Origin: Zhenpiania hominis
Lineage (GTDB): Bacteria; Bacillota; Clostridia; Peptostreptococcales; Anaerovoracaceae
NCBI RefSeq assembly: GCF_014333425.1
Contig: NZ_JACRYT010000012.1
Span: 26,190 to 90,189, forward strand
Length of the DNA: 64,000 nt
Direction: 5' to 3'
Every line of letters starts with the position of its first letter. Within the stretch, counting starts at the first letter, position 1. Under the pieces are notes generated by a model. It did no database searches. It was not told the DNA's origin and saw only the letters and a program-made list of their open reading frames with translations. Of the stretch, positions 34,402 through 44,105 are shown piece after piece. A program made the translations under genes and the position numbers.

Positions 34402-35299
34402 TGATTCTCACCTCCGGCTCCAGTTGAACGCCAAATTTATCTAAGACAGTTGCCTGTACAATTTCCATAAGCTGTATAATCTCCGTTGCCGTAGCGGCGC
34501 CGTTATTTACAATAAATCCGCTGTGAAGAGGCGAAACCTGGGCGTCCCCCACCGAAAGCCCCTTAAGCCCCGCGTCCTGGATCAGCTTTCCCGCGAAATA
34601 CCCTTCTGGCCGCTTGAAAAAGCTTCCCGCGCTGGGCAGAGAAACCGGCTGCTTGGCGTTTCTCTTTGCCGCCAGCTCCTTCATTTCTCTGCCAATCGCC
34701 TCTTTATCTCCTTTTTTTAACTGCAGCACCGCTTCCAGCACCAGATCTCCGGTTTCGTGAAGCACGCTGTGACGATATCCCAGCTGCAGTTCGCCGCAGC
34801 TGAGGGTATATTCCCGGCTGCCGTCCTTTTCCAAAATTCTGGCTTCCTTGATAATATGCGACATTTCTCCGCCGTAAGCGCCCGCGTTCATAAAAACCGC
34901 GCCCCCCAGACTCCCCGGAATGCCGCTGGCAAATTCAAAACCGGTCAGCTCCGCCGAAAGAGCCGCTCTGGCAACCGAGGACATCAGCGCGCCGCATCCC
35001 ACGGTCAGAATCTCTCCTTCCGCGCGGATTTCCCCGAAAGCTTCCCCCAGCTTAAGAATCACGCCCCGGTAGCCGCCATCCCGCACCAGAATATTCGAGC
35101 CGTTCCCCATGACCATGCAGGTCTTTCCTGAATCCGCCAGTATTTTAAGCACCTCCCGCAGCGCCCGCACGCTCCGCGGCATTACGAGAAGCTCTGCTCT
35201 GCCTCCCGCGCGAAAGGAAGTGAATCGCCTCATATCACAATCCTCGATCACAGATCCCGCCCCGGCGGCATACTCGATCCGCTCCTTCAAAGTTGTCAT
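34379..35299 (-). CDS. murB: UDP-N-acetylenolpyruvoylglucosamine reductase
   Basis: 306 residues from ATG 35299, which has GGAGG nine bases upstream; an in-frame start at 35332 is less likely. FAD-dependent reduction of UDP-GlcNAc-enolpyruvate to UDP-MurNAc in peptidoglycan synthesis. Motifs: RRFTSFRAGGRAE, FAD loop VMGNGSNILVRDGGYRG, GIPGSLGGAVFMNAGAYGGE, and the catalytic Ser in PSAGSFFKRP. Type IIb length. First gene of the operon to the thioesterase, divergent from argG. Confidence 0.97.
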   Translation of the reverse strand: MTTLKERIEYAAGAGSVIEDCDMRRFTSFRAGGRAELLVMPRSVRALREVLKILADSGKTCMVMGNGSNILVRDGGYRGVILKLGEAFGEIRAEGEILTVGCGALMSSVARAALSAELTGFEFASGIPGSLGGAVFMNAGAYGGEMSHIIKEARILEKDGSREYTLSCGELQLGYRHSVLHETGDLVLEAVLQLKKGDKEAIGREMKELAAKRNAKQPVSLPSAGSFFKRPEGYFAGKLIQDAGLKGLSVGDAQVSPLHSGFIVNNGAATATEIIQLMEIVQATVLDKFGVQLEPEVRIIGEDKEI

Positions 35300-35455
35300 T
35301 TCCCTGCCCCTCCTTCTTTTCCAATCATCCAATTTATTATATACGGAAGTCTCCGTTTTCAGACAGCCGCGCGCACCTTTGCGCCTGCAAATTCATTTTA
35401 CAACAATTATACATTAAAGTCTTTATCTTTTTGTGGATTTTTTACAAAAATAGGG

Positions 35456-35483
35456 TTGATTTTTCAGACCTTTGTTGTATAAT
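35456..35483 (+). promoter_or_regulatory. argGH promoter
   Basis: TTGATT (35456-35461), 16-base spacer, TATAAT (35478-35483). Confidence 0.75.
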
Positions 35484-35502
35484 TAACCTATGTTTTAAAT
35501 TT

Positions 35503-35530
35503 TTATTCATCACGTGAATTAAATATTCAT
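35503..35530 (+). promoter_or_regulatory. ArgR-type boxes in the argG leader
   Basis: Three half-sites in a row: TTATTCAT, GTGAATT and ATATTCAT, forming TGAAT-N5-ATTCA and its outward-facing partner. The standard ARG box has N4 between arms. Located ~15-45 bases after the likely transcription start, where an arginine-bound ArgR hexamer would repress. Confidence 0.6.
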
Positions 35531-35562
35531 TTCCATAAGGAAGACAAAAGGGAGGAAACAAA

Positions 35563-36831
35563 ATGGCAAAAGAAAAAGTAATACTTGCCTATTCGGGTGG
35601 ACTTGACACTTCGATTATTATGACATGGCTGAAAGAGAACTACGACTACGACGTAATCGCGGTCTGCTGCAACGCCGGACAGAAAGAGGACTTCGCGGCG
35701 ATTGAGAAAAAAGCGCTGGCAACAGGCGCGAGCAAAGCGATTACCGTTGATATGCGGGAAGAGTTCATTACCGATTTTATCTGGCCGACATTGAAAGCCG
35801 GCGCAGTTTATGAAAACGAATATATGCTGGGAACCTCCATGGCAAGACCTCTGATGGCCAAAAAGCTGGTGGAAATCGCGCAGCAGGAAGAGGCCTTCTA
35901 TATCGCTCACGGCTGCACAGGTAAAGGAAATGACCAGGTTCGATTTGAAACTACCATTAAAGCGCTGGATCCGGCCATCAAAATTATCGCTCCATGGAGA
36001 TTCTGGGATTTTGAGTCCAGGGAAGATCTGCTGGAATACGCCAAATCCCACAACATTCCGATTAACCAGAGTGAAGCGAAGATTTACAGCCGCGATGAAA
36101 ACATCTGGCACATCAGCCACGAGGGCGGCGAGCTGGAAAATCCCTGGAACGAACATTACGACACCATCCACGTTCTTTCCGTACCTCCGGAAAAGGCTCC
36201 GGACAAGGTGACCTATGTGGATATTGATTTCGAAGCCGGCGTCCCGGTAGGACTGGACGGGGAAAAAATGGGACCCATCGAACTGCTGACAAAGCTCAAC
36301 GAACTGGGAAGCGTCAACGGCGTCGGTACCGCCGACATTATTGAAAACCGCCTGGTGGGAATGAAGTCCCGCGGCGTGTATGAAACTCCGGGAGGAACCA
36401 TCCTTTTCGCGGCTCACTCTGCTCTGGAAAAACTGATCTTAGACAGAGATACGACTCAGTACAAATATATTGTAGCGCAGAAATTCGCGCAGCTGGTTTA
36501 CGACGGCCTGTGGTTTACCCCTCTGCGGGAAGCCATCTCCGCTTTTGTGGACGAAACCCAGAAGCTGGTTACCGGAACAGTTAAAATGAAGCTTTACAAG
36601 GGAAGCGCCACCGCGGCGGCCCGCAAGTCCCCGAATTCCCTGTACAGCGAAGAATTCGCTACATTCAGCAAGGATGAAGTTTACAACCAGAGCGACGCGG
36701 ACGGTTTTATCAACCTCTTCTCACTGCCTCTGAAGATCCGCGCAATCCAGAAACAGAACAAAGAAGGAGGAGCAAAACCGCATGAAACTTTGGAAAGGAA
36801 GGTTCTCAAAGGCGGCGACTTCGTCCGCTGA
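35563..36831 (+). CDS. argG: Argininosuccinate synthase
   Basis: 422 residues, about 20 more than usual. Joins citrulline and aspartate using ATP. The N-terminal P-loop is [15 protein letters not shown] at about 9-23; [14 protein letters not shown] near 117 binds citrulline/aspartate. The C-terminal tail (from about 401, [15 protein letters not shown] onward) runs into argH in another frame, creating a 50-base overlap. GGGAGG precedes the ATG. Expression is probably under ArgR. Confidence 0.97.
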   Translation: MAKEKVILAYSGGLDTSIIMTWLKENYDYDVIAVCCNAGQKEDFAAIEKKALATGASKAITVDMREEFITDFIWPTLKAGAVYENEYMLGTSMARPLMAKKLVEIAQQEEAFYIAHGCTGKGNDQVRFETTIKALDPAIKIIAPWRFWDFESREDLLEYAKSHNIPINQSEAKIYSRDENIWHISHEGGELENPWNEHYDTIHVLSVPPEKAPDKVTYVDIDFEAGVPVGLDGEKMGPIELLTKLNELGSVNGVGTADIIENRLVGMKSRGVYETPGGTILFAAHSALEKLILDRDTTQYKYIVAQKFAQLVYDGLWFTPLREAISAFVDETQKLVTGTVKMKLYKGSATAAARKSPNSLYSEEFATFSKDEVYNQSDADGFINLFSLPLKIRAIQKQNKEGGAKPHETLERKVLKGGDFVR

Positions 36832-38152
36832 CGAGTTCAACGCCTCTATCGAATTCGACCAGAGGCTGTACAAAGACGATATTAAAGGAAGCATCGCTCA
36901 CGCGACCATGCTGGGACGCCAGGGAATCATTCCCCAGGCGGACGCGGAGCTGATTGTCAAAACCTTGAAAGAAATCGAAGCCGACATTGACGCCGGTAAG
37001 GTGGAATTCACCATTGAATCGGAAGATATCCATATGAATATCGAAACGATCCTTACCGAGCGCATCGGTGAAGCCGGCAAAAAGCTTCATACTGCCCGCA
37101 GCCGTAACGACCAGGTGGCGGTGGACATCCGGCTCTATCTGAAAGATGAAATTGCCGAAATCGAGAAACTGCTTTCCGCCCTCATGGACACCCTTGTGAC
37201 CCTGGCGGAAAAGCACCAGGATACGGTAATGCCGGGATATACCCACCTGCAGAGAGCCCAGCCTGTCACCCTGGCCTATCATCTGCTGGCCTACTACCAG
37301 ATGTTTAAGCGGGATTCCTCCCGTTTCGCGGATTGCCTGGATCGGATGGATTATCTTCCTCTGGGCTCCGGCGCTCTGGCGGGAACCACCTATGATACGG
37401 ATCGGGAGTTTCTTGCCAGCGAACTGGGATTTAAGGGCGTCTGCCCCAATGCCATGGACGCGGTGGCGGATCGGGACTTCGCGGTGGAATTTATCAGCTG
37501 CTGTTCCATCACTATGATGCACCTGTCCCGCTTCTGTGAGGAACTGATTCTCTGGAGCTCTGTAGAATTCAGCTTTGTGGAAATTGACGACGCCTATTCC
37601 ACAGGAAGCAGCATCATGCCGCAGAAAAAGAACCCGGACATGGCGGAACTGATCCGCGGTAAAACGGGAAGAGTCTACGGCGATCTGATGAGCCTGCTGA
37701 CGATTATCAAGGGGCTTCCCCTTGCCTACAACAAAGATCTGCAGGAAGACAAGCTTCCGGTCTTTGACGCGGGGGATACGCTGAAAGCATCGGTAAATAT
37801 CTTTACCGAAATGATCGCCACCATGAAAGTAAAGGAAGAAAACATGGAGCGGGCGGCAAAATACGGCTACATGAACGCGACCGACGCCGCTGACTACCTG
37901 GTGACAAAAGGAATTCCTTTCCGTGACTGTCACGAAATCATCGGAAGAATTGTCCTGTACTGCATCAATAAAGGAATTGCCATTGAAGAAATGTCCATGG
38001 AGGAATTCAAATCCTTCTCCGGTCAATTTGATATGGATATTTACGACAAAATCGCCATCCGCAGCTGTATCAAAGCAAAGCGCTCCCAAGGCTCTACGTC
38101 TTTTGACAGCGTAAAGCAGCAGCTTGCGGATATTAAAAAAGCGGGTAAGTAA
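36782..38152 (+). CDS. argH: Argininosuccinate lyase
   Basis: 456 residues, normal. Splits argininosuccinate into arginine and fumarate. Fumarase-superfamily signature [15 protein letters not shown] near 280 holds the catalytic Ser; [12 protein letters not shown] near 105 and [13 protein letters not shown] near 158 are further hallmarks. The start is placed at the ATG after AAGGAGGAGCAAAACCGC, within the end of argG. Final gene of the argGH operon. Confidence 0.97.
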   Translation: MKLWKGRFSKAATSSADEFNASIEFDQRLYKDDIKGSIAHATMLGRQGIIPQADAELIVKTLKEIEADIDAGKVEFTIESEDIHMNIETILTERIGEAGKKLHTARSRNDQVAVDIRLYLKDEIAEIEKLLSALMDTLVTLAEKHQDTVMPGYTHLQRAQPVTLAYHLLAYYQMFKRDSSRFADCLDRMDYLPLGSGALAGTTYDTDREFLASELGFKGVCPNAMDAVADRDFAVEFISCCSITMMHLSRFCEELILWSSVEFSFVEIDDAYSTGSSIMPQKKNPDMAELIRGKTGRVYGDLMSLLTIIKGLPLAYNKDLQEDKLPVFDAGDTLKASVNIFTEMIATMKVKEENMERAAKYGYMNATDAADYLVTKGIPFRDCHEIIGRIVLYCINKGIAIEEMSMEEFKSFSGQFDMDIYDKIAIRSCIKAKRSQGSTSFDSVKQQLADIKKAGK

Positions 38153-38164
38153 ACCCTCCCTCAT

Positions 38165-38202
38165 AAAAACCCCCGAACCCTTTTCAGGTTCCGGGGGTTT
38201 TA
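38165..38202 (+). terminator. Bidirectional terminator between argH and the DUF4143 ATPase
   Basis: AACCCCCGAACC pairs with GGTTCCGGGGGTT (one bulged C) around a CTTTTCA loop. TTTTAC follows on plus and TTTTTATG on minus. Confidence 0.8.
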
Positions 38203-39537
38203 CATAGTATCAGGTTCCTTGAGAAAGTCTTTCAGCCTCCAAATAAGATACAGAGGAATACTATATGTTTTGGTTCCCTCTACCTCGTGTACACCTGTAT
38301 TCCTCATGGAGAACTTGAAACCATATTTCGGATGATAGGTTCTGCAGTACTGGCGGTAACTTTTTGCCCGTGTATTTAGTTCCGCTTTCGCTTCTACTGG
38401 AACAATTTCATCTTCATATTCAAATAAAAAGTCCAGTTCAGCCGTATTGCCGGATCGCCAGAAGTACGGATGAATTCGTTGATTGAGCAACTCTGTCAGC
38501 ACAAAATTTTCTGTAAAAGCCCCTTTAAAATTTCTGTACATTTCCGTGTTTTCCATGATCGTTTTATAAGAAACACCTGATTTTCTGCGGAGCAGTCCCA
38601 CATCGGACAGGTACACTTTAAAAAAAGAAGCATCCGCGCAAAACGAAAGAGGCAGTTCCGGCTGAGAAACCAGTTCCAGCTTATACACCAGTCCGGCATC
38701 AACAAGCCATTCAAGAGCATCTTCCAGTTCGCTCGAACGTTTTCCCTTTTTCACATGGGAAAAAATAAATTTATGATTATCCTTCGCAAGCTGTTTGGGA
38801 ATCGACTCCCAAATCCAACTCAGTTTCGGAATATCCGTTTTCGGAGCATGCTTTGCGAAATCACTGCTGTAGTCCTGCAGAATATTATCCTGCAGTCTTT
38901 CCACTTCTGTGATATTATGGGTTTCCACCCATTTTGCGGCGACTTCCGGCATTCCTCCCACAATATAATAATATTTTAGAGCTTGTTCCAGCCTGTTTGT
39001 ATAAAGCTCAGGGAGACTCCGATCAAGACGGTAATTCCGGACGCCTTCATACAGTGCCTCCTGCCCGTCCGCCCGTAAAAATTCTGAAAAAGAAAGTGGG
39101 TACATCTGTAGACGCTCCACTTTTCCTACGGGAAATGAAATCTGTTCTCGTTTAATTGCCACACCCAGAAGAGAACCTGCACATAAAATATGTAGCTCCC
39201 GCTTATTCTCACAAAAATACTTTAGCGATGTAATCGCACTGGGACACGCCTGTATCTCATCAAAGATTACAAGAGTTTTTCCTGGTATAATTTTCTTTCC
39301 TTGTATAATATTCCCAAGTTCATCAAGAATTCGGTCCACATTAAAATCATACTCGAATACCGACGCCAGTCCTTTATTGCCTTCAAAATAAAAATACGCG
39401 ACATCTTCAAAATAACGGCTTCCAAATTCTTTGCAAAGATAGGTCTTTCCGCACTGTCGTACACCGGTCAGCAGCATTGGCTTCCTGTCATCGGAGTCCT
39501 TCCAATCTACCAACCTTCTCATAATATCCCGTTCCAA
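38200..39537 (-). CDS. AAA_14/DUF4143 ATPase
   Basis: 445 residues. Walker A LTGVRQCGKTYL at about 22-33, Walker B TLVIFDEIQACPSAI near 89, sensor region HILCAGSLLGVAIKR. The C-terminal DUF4143 part has a PD-(D/E)XK-like core: ELDFLFEYEDEIVPVEAKAE near 367. This family is abundant and patchily distributed in anaerobes and gut bacteria, with unknown function. Start taken as TTG at 39537; ATG at 39522 is an alternative. Preceded by a tandem 26-base repeat and possibly mobile. Confidence 0.88.
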   Translation of the reverse strand: MERDIMRRLVDWKDSDDRKPMLLTGVRQCGKTYLCKEFGSRYFEDVAYFYFEGNKGLASVFEYDFNVDRILDELGNIIQGKKIIPGKTLVIFDEIQACPSAITSLKYFCENKRELHILCAGSLLGVAIKREQISFPVGKVERLQMYPLSFSEFLRADGQEALYEGVRNYRLDRSLPELYTNRLEQALKYYYIVGGMPEVAAKWVETHNITEVERLQDNILQDYSSDFAKHAPKTDIPKLSWIWESIPKQLAKDNHKFIFSHVKKGKRSSELEDALEWLVDAGLVYKLELVSQPELPLSFCADASFFKVYLSDVGLLRRKSGVSYKTIMENTEMYRNFKGAFTENFVLTELLNQRIHPYFWRSGNTAELDFLFEYEDEIVPVEAKAELNTRAKSYRQYCRTYHPKYGFKFSMRNTGVHEVEGTKTYSIPLYLIWRLKDFLKEPDTM

Positions 39538-39617
39538 GCTCCATCATCCCCATTTCACTATCAATCGTAGTATACTCCTAATGTATCACTTTATTCACAG
39601 GAAAGCAACTTTTTGTT

Positions 39618-39675
39618 TTGCGTTTTTCATAGGAACTTTTTCAAAAAAATTGCGTTTTTCATAGGAACTTTTTCA
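39618..39675. repeat. Tandem pair of 26-base direct repeats
   Basis: Copies at 39618-39643 and 39650-39675 are identical and separated by six A. Each contains GCGTTTTTCATAGGAACTTT. The second copy's last three bases are the stop codon of the MATE gene. They sit in the leader of the DUF4143 ATPase gene. Confidence 0.85.
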
Positions 39676-41043
39676 TTCTGAAATCACATTTTTCACCCAT
39701 TTTTTCGAGAAGAACCGTTTGGTAACCGCGATTCCTTTGACCACATCCTCCAGTTTCACTGCCAGAACCGCGAAGTAAATCGGCCACTGCAGAACCAGCG
39801 CGGTCAGAAAGGCCACCGGTACGCCGACACACCATACAGCCAACACTTCCGCCAGCATGGCGAATCTGGTATCTCCGCCGCAGCGCAGAACGCCGGTCAC
39901 ATTCACCGCGTTATAAACAGTAAGCCACATCGTACATCCATATACGATCAGAATTAACAGAGCAAAATGGGCTCCCCGATCCGTAAACTCGAAGAGACTT
40001 AACAGCGGCTTTCCGAAAACAATCAGCAGACCTCCCGCGGCAAGACCGATCACCAGTCCGATTTTGACCATTTTTTTCGCGAGCTGATACGCGTAATCCA
40101 GCTTTCCTTCGCCCAATTTTTGCCCCACCAGAATCAGGGTAGCGTCGCCGATACTGAAAGCTGCCATAATGAAAAGGTTATTGATGGTACTGCAAGCCTG
40201 AACCGCCGCGCCTTCCGTTACGCCGATGCGGGCAAAAGCCGCCACATATAGAGACGTTCCCAGTCCCCACATAGTTTCGTTGATCGTTGTCGGTACCGCG
40301 TTTTTTACGATTTTAACGGCAGACGACTTTGTATAGCTGAAAAATTCCCGAATCGGACCGCAAAGCTTATTTTTACGCCCAAACACCATATAAAGAATCA
40401 GTGACATTTCAAGTCCCCTGGCAATCATCGTCGCCAGCGCCGCACCAGCGACGCCCAGTTTTGGAGCGCCCCAACTGCCGAAGATCAGCAGGTAATTCAA
40501 AAAAGTATTGGTCAAAAACGCCGCTCCGCTGATATAAAGCGGGAGCCTCGTCTGCTGAGTCGCCCGCAGCGCTGAAGTGAAAGGAACCGTCACCGCGGTA
40601 AACAGAAAAGCGGGCGCGCAGGCGCGAACATAACCGCTGCCCAGTTCGATAATTTCCGGAAACCGGGTAAAAATCCGCAGCACATAGTGGGGAAAAATCA
40701 GGGCAGTCAGAAAAAACAACATACTGACGCTGACCGTAACCGTAAGGGCAAATCCTACCGTCTTCCGGATATTGTGAAAATCCTTCACACCGAAATACTG
40801 CGCCATAAACGTAGCCGTTCCGCTGGTGAACCCATACAAAAGCATCCAGTGGACAAAATAGAACTGTACAGAGACGCCCACCGCATTGAGTTCCGCTTCT
40901 CCAAGGCTTCCCACCATAAGATTGTCTACCAGATTGAGAGATGAGCCGATGAGGCTTTGCAGCGCAATCGGAAGCGCTACAGCCGCCATCGTTTTTAACA
41001 GCGATTTATTATTGATCGTATTCAGAGTTGCTTCCTTTTTCAT
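39673..41043 (-). CDS. MATE-family efflux transporter (second copy)
   Basis: 456 residues, 12 membrane helices. Starts TMAAVALPIALQSLIGSSLNLVDNLMVGSLGE; central motif GTATFMAQYFGVKDF. Belongs to a different subgroup than the MATE gene at 17788. Probably exports cationic compounds. The start overlaps the 3' end of tagO by 35 bases, and the stop lies inside the 26-base repeat. Confidence 0.9.
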   Translation of the reverse strand: MKKEATLNTINNKSLLKTMAAVALPIALQSLIGSSLNLVDNLMVGSLGEAELNAVGVSVQFYFVHWMLLYGFTSGTATFMAQYFGVKDFHNIRKTVGFALTVTVSVSMLFFLTALIFPHYVLRIFTRFPEIIELGSGYVRACAPAFLFTAVTVPFTSALRATQQTRLPLYISGAAFLTNTFLNYLLIFGSWGAPKLGVAGAALATMIARGLEMSLILYMVFGRKNKLCGPIREFFSYTKSSAVKIVKNAVPTTINETMWGLGTSLYVAAFARIGVTEGAAVQACSTINNLFIMAAFSIGDATLILVGQKLGEGKLDYAYQLAKKMVKIGLVIGLAAGGLLIVFGKPLLSLFEFTDRGAHFALLILIVYGCTMWLTVYNAVNVTGVLRCGGDTRFAMLAEVLAVWCVGVPVAFLTALVLQWPIYFAVLAVKLEDVVKGIAVTKRFFSKKWVKNVISE

Positions 41044-42160
41044 TCAAATGTTCTTCTTTCCGATGTTTTTTCTCTTTATTCTCCCTTTCTTCCTGTTTTC
41101 GGATATTTACCGCATTAATCTCCACTTTCTTGTTGCTGGTATCTGAAAGCAGCACGTATAACAGCATGATCACAATCGCGAGAAGCCCCAGGCAATCCAC
41201 CATGAGCTCTCTGCTGTACTCTACCGCGACTACCCCCATAATCGCGCTGATACAATACATAATCATCACCGATCTGCGCTGTCCGAACCCTGCCCGCATG
41301 ATACGATGATGCAGATGCTCTTTATCCGCTACTACAATGGACTGTTTCTTTAAGATCCTCCTGAGAATCGCGAAAGCGGTATCAAAAATAGGCAGTCCCA
41401 GTACCAGCGTCGGAATCGCCACTGATACCACGGTTACGCTTTTTACCGGCTGAATCAGGGAAAAGGTAGCCAGGCAGAATCCGAGAAACTGCGACCCGCC
41501 GTCCCCCATAAAAATTTTCGCGGGATGGAAGTTATATGGGAGAAATCCCAACGCGCCGCCGGCGATGGTAAGCATGGCGGTAGCCGCCACATAATGTCCG
41601 TGTATATAGCCTGCATACGCGATACAAAGGGACGCAATCGCCGTAATTCCGGCGGCAAGTCCGTCCAGGCCGTCTACCAGATTGATGGCGTTTGTAATCG
41701 CCACAATCCAGAAAATCGTTAAGATAAACGTTGCAACATTGCTCATAACGATGTCGCTTCCCTCCAAAAAACGGCTGACAAATTCCAGACGGATTCCGGA
41801 AGCGTAAACAATGCACGCGCAGATAAACTGCCCCAGGAATTTAAACTTGGGACTGATATCCCGCAAATCATCAATTACTCCGAACAGATAGATCAGCGCT
41901 CCTCCAATGAGAATCCCTCCGATATTTTTGTCCGGAATAAAAGCCGGCATAATAAAAATCAGCGTTGCCGCCATAATTCCGATGAACATTGCCATTCCCC
42001 CAAATCTGGGAATGGGTTTGCAGTGCACTCTTCTTTCATCCTTTGGAATATCCATGGCTCCGATTTTCGGCGCCAGCCAGATGGCCAGCGGCGTAAATAA
42101 AAGCGCCAACACAAAGGACGTAAGAAAAGACGCCCATAAAACAAAATAATTGACCTCCAC
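41009..42160 (-). CDS. tagO: Undecaprenyl-phosphate GlcNAc-1-phosphate transferase (TagO/WecA type)
   Basis: 383 residues, about 10-11 membrane helices. Starts teichoic-acid or other surface-glycan synthesis by attaching a HexNAc-1-phosphate to the lipid carrier. MraY-superfamily motifs: FGVIDDLRDISPKFK, NAINLVDGLDGLAAG and FMGDGGSQFLGF, followed by the His loop EHLHHRIMRAGF. The C-terminal ~30 residues are highly charged (KKHRKEEHLNEKG). Start is GTG at 42160 with AGGAG ten bases upstream, two bases after the dCMP deaminase stop. Confidence 0.93.
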   Translation of the reverse strand: MEVNYFVLWASFLTSFVLALLFTPLAIWLAPKIGAMDIPKDERRVHCKPIPRFGGMAMFIGIMAATLIFIMPAFIPDKNIGGILIGGALIYLFGVIDDLRDISPKFKFLGQFICACIVYASGIRLEFVSRFLEGSDIVMSNVATFILTIFWIVAITNAINLVDGLDGLAAGITAIASLCIAYAGYIHGHYVAATAMLTIAGGALGFLPYNFHPAKIFMGDGGSQFLGFCLATFSLIQPVKSVTVVSVAIPTLVLGLPIFDTAFAILRRILKKQSIVVADKEHLHHRIMRAGFGQRRSVMIMYCISAIMGVVAVEYSRELMVDCLGLLAIVIMLLYVLLSDTSNKKVEINAVNIRKQEERENKEKKHRKEEHLNEKGSNSEYDQ

Positions 42161-42162
42161 GG

Positions 42163-42624
42163 TTACTGATCTCCTAACATTACGATTTTCAATCCGGCTT
42201 CTGCCAGAATATCGACAGACATCTGATCGGGATATCCTTCTTTTACCACAATTCTCTTAATCCCCGCATTGATAATCATCTTCGCGCAGATGATACACGG
42301 CTGGTTGGTAATATAAATCGTAGCTCCCTCGATGCTGTGTCCCAGGGTAGCTGCCTGAATAATCGCGTTTTGTTCCGCGTGAAGCGCTCTGCACAGTTCA
42401 TGCCGCTCACCCGAAGGAATGCCCAGCTGCTGGCGAAGGCATCCGCCTTCCCGCTGTCCGCAGTGTTCCAGCCCCCGGGGAGCTCCGTTATATCCTGTAG
42501 CTATAATATGTCTGTCCTGAACGATTACCGCGCCAACCTGTCTGCGCAGACAGGTTGAGCGCTTTGCCGTCAGGATTGCCATTTCCATAAAATACTCGTC
42601 CCATCCAGGCCGTTCATCCATCAT
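42163..42624 (-). CDS. dCMP deaminase / ComEB-type deaminase
   Basis: 153 residues from ATG 42624, chosen for AGGAGG nine bases before it; this overlaps the truA end by 11 bases. Zinc motifs: HAEQNAII (HAE) and PCIICAK (PCxxC). [22 protein letters not shown] is the substrate loop of the ComEB/dCMP group. The insert [12 protein letters not shown] adds two Cys and a possible second zinc site, as in phage and Bacillus enzymes. Supplies dUMP for dTTP synthesis. Confidence 0.93.
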   Translation of the reverse strand: MMDERPGWDEYFMEMAILTAKRSTCLRRQVGAVIVQDRHIIATGYNGAPRGLEHCGQREGGCLRQQLGIPSGERHELCRALHAEQNAIIQAATLGHSIEGATIYITNQPCIICAKMIINAGIKRIVVKEGYPDQMSVDILAEAGLKIVMLGDQ

Positions 42625-43411
42625 ATCCTGGTACCTCCTGTAATTCATAGTACACCTCCATCAGATAAAGCCCCTGGGGCGGCGCCGTATGTCCGGCGTT
42701 CTGCCTGTCTCTGCCGCGAATCACAGAGTCCATTGACATCGGAGTCCGCTTTCCCAGACCTGTCTCCACTAACGTTCCTGTTATAATTCTCACCATATTA
42801 TATAAAAATCCGTCGCCTGTCACACGGATAGAAATATCTTCTCCCCTCCGAAGGACATCGGTCTTGTAGATCGTGCGTACGGTTGTTTCCCTCTCCGTAC
42901 CTCCGGATGCCTGAAAGCACTGAAAATCATGGGTTCCCTCAATTCTGGAAGCCGCAAGGCGCATTGCCTCTTCATCCAGCGGTTCCCGAATCGCGTAGCA
43001 GTAGTTGCGCAGAAACAGATCCGGCTCCTTAGAGTTGTGTATTTTGTAAAGATAGGTTTTTCCCTTTGCGTTAAAACGGGCATGAAAATCCGCCGGCATC
43101 TCCCGGACCTCTTTAATCCGGATCGGTCCGGTTGCCATCTTCCCTTTCATTGCTCCGGCGATCCGGTTGTTTACCGCCAGCGCAAGCTTGTCCGTTGGAA
43201 TTCCGAATTCACCTGAAAAACTTGCCCGTTGACCATACGCGTGAACCCCCGCGTCCGTCCGGCTGGTTCCGTTTACCTGAATTTTTTTACCCAGAACCGC
43301 GCTGAGCGCATCTTCCAGAGTTCCCTGAATCGTAGGAACCCCGGGCTGCCTCTGCCATCCAAAAAAACCGGTGCCGTCGTATTCGATTGTCAGCAGAAAA
43401 TTCCGTTCCAT
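42614..43411 (-). CDS. truA: tRNA pseudouridine(38-40) synthase
   Basis: 265 residues. Catalytic Asp in [15 protein letters not shown] near 52; [14 protein letters not shown] at the N-terminus; [17 protein letters not shown] near 205. Isomerises uridines at 38-40 in the tRNA anticodon arm. Starts ten bases after the yhbY stop. Confidence 0.96.
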   Translation of the reverse strand: MERNFLLTIEYDGTGFFGWQRQPGVPTIQGTLEDALSAVLGKKIQVNGTSRTDAGVHAYGQRASFSGEFGIPTDKLALAVNNRIAGAMKGKMATGPIRIKEVREMPADFHARFNAKGKTYLYKIHNSKEPDLFLRNYCYAIREPLDEEAMRLAASRIEGTHDFQCFQASGGTERETTVRTIYKTDVLRRGEDISIRVTGDGFLYNMVRIITGTLVETGLGKRTPMSMDSVIRGRDRQNAGHTAPPQGLYLMEVYYELQEVPGYDG

Positions 43412-43424
43412 GCCTCATCCTTTC

Positions 43425-43733
43425 TCAGGCTTTCGGAAGAACAATCTGTTTTCCCTTCTTTTTTTGTTCCTCCGACGCCCTGTAAAGGACGAACTTATGG
43501 CCAATCGCCTGTACAAACTCCGCGTTTAACTCTTCCGCCAGCTGATTGGCCGTTTCTTTTGGCGAAAGCTCGCATCCTTCCTGCAGCTTTACCTTCACCA
43601 GTTCCCGCGACTCAAACCCGGTTACCAGTTCCTTTTTTATATTCTCAGTCAGACCGCCTTTTCCTAAAAAAACAGTTGGCTCAAGACGATGGGCCAGCTT
43701 TTTCAGAAAACTCCTCTGTTTACCTGTTAACAT
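43425..43733 (-). CDS. yhbY: YhbY/CRM-domain RNA-binding protein
   Basis: 102 residues forming one CRM domain: LTGKQRSFLKKLAHRLEPTVFLGKGGLTENIKKE with the GxxG loop (GKGG), and the C-terminal IGHKFVLYRAS. Associates with pre-50S ribosomes. AGGGAGAG lies before the ATG. First gene of the yhbY-truA-deaminase-tagO unit. Confidence 0.95.
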   Translation of the reverse strand: MLTGKQRSFLKKLAHRLEPTVFLGKGGLTENIKKELVTGFESRELVKVKLQEGCELSPKETANQLAEELNAEFVQAIGHKFVLYRASEEQKKKGKQIVLPKA

Positions 43734-43842
43734 TCAAACTCTCCCTTTAACTTCCTTCTATTTTATCCCCTGCCTGTGAAAGCCCTGTGAAATCCGACCC
43801 GCCCTAAATGAAACCCGCTGCTTCGCGGAACGGATCCCCCTC

Positions 43843-43883
43843 TTTGTATCCACCTGCCGCAAAATCAGCGTTCTGGATACAAA
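43843..43883. repeat. Palindromic element, copy 1
   Basis: TTTGTATCC and GGATACAAA are perfect 9-bp arms around 23 bases containing a CCGCAAAA tract. It lies in the gene-free stretch 43734-44105. Confidence 0.8.
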
Positions 43884-43968
43884 ACTTCCCCATTCAGGCA
43901 GTCATCTTCTCGGAAAATCCCGAAAACACATCCAAATCCTCCACTTTCAAACCCACAATCCCATAACT

Positions 43969-44009
43969 TTTGTATCCACTCCGCAAAAAACAACCTCTCA
44001 GGATACAAG
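43969..44009. repeat. Palindromic element, copy 2
   Basis: TTTGTATCC and GGATACAAG arms with the same spacing and a similar interior (CCGCAAAAA). It begins 126 bases after copy 1. The rest of 43734-44105 shows no gene I can support. Confidence 0.8.
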
Positions 44010-44105
44010 CCCCTTCCTTTCCATCCGCGCAAAGCCTCCGCAGAATCCAGGACCCTCCGAGGACAAGTTGCCGGAGTGAAACCTCTTCTCTATTATATAT
44101 GAAAT

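Noticed and set aside
36806..38164. 452-codon open frame antisense to argH
   Set aside because: argH has its full motif set and a ribosome site on the plus strand; the antisense frame has neither.
39618..39675. CRISPR remnant or insertion-sequence terminal repeat
   Set aside because: Only two direct copies with an A6 spacer; no inverted arrangement and no transposase.
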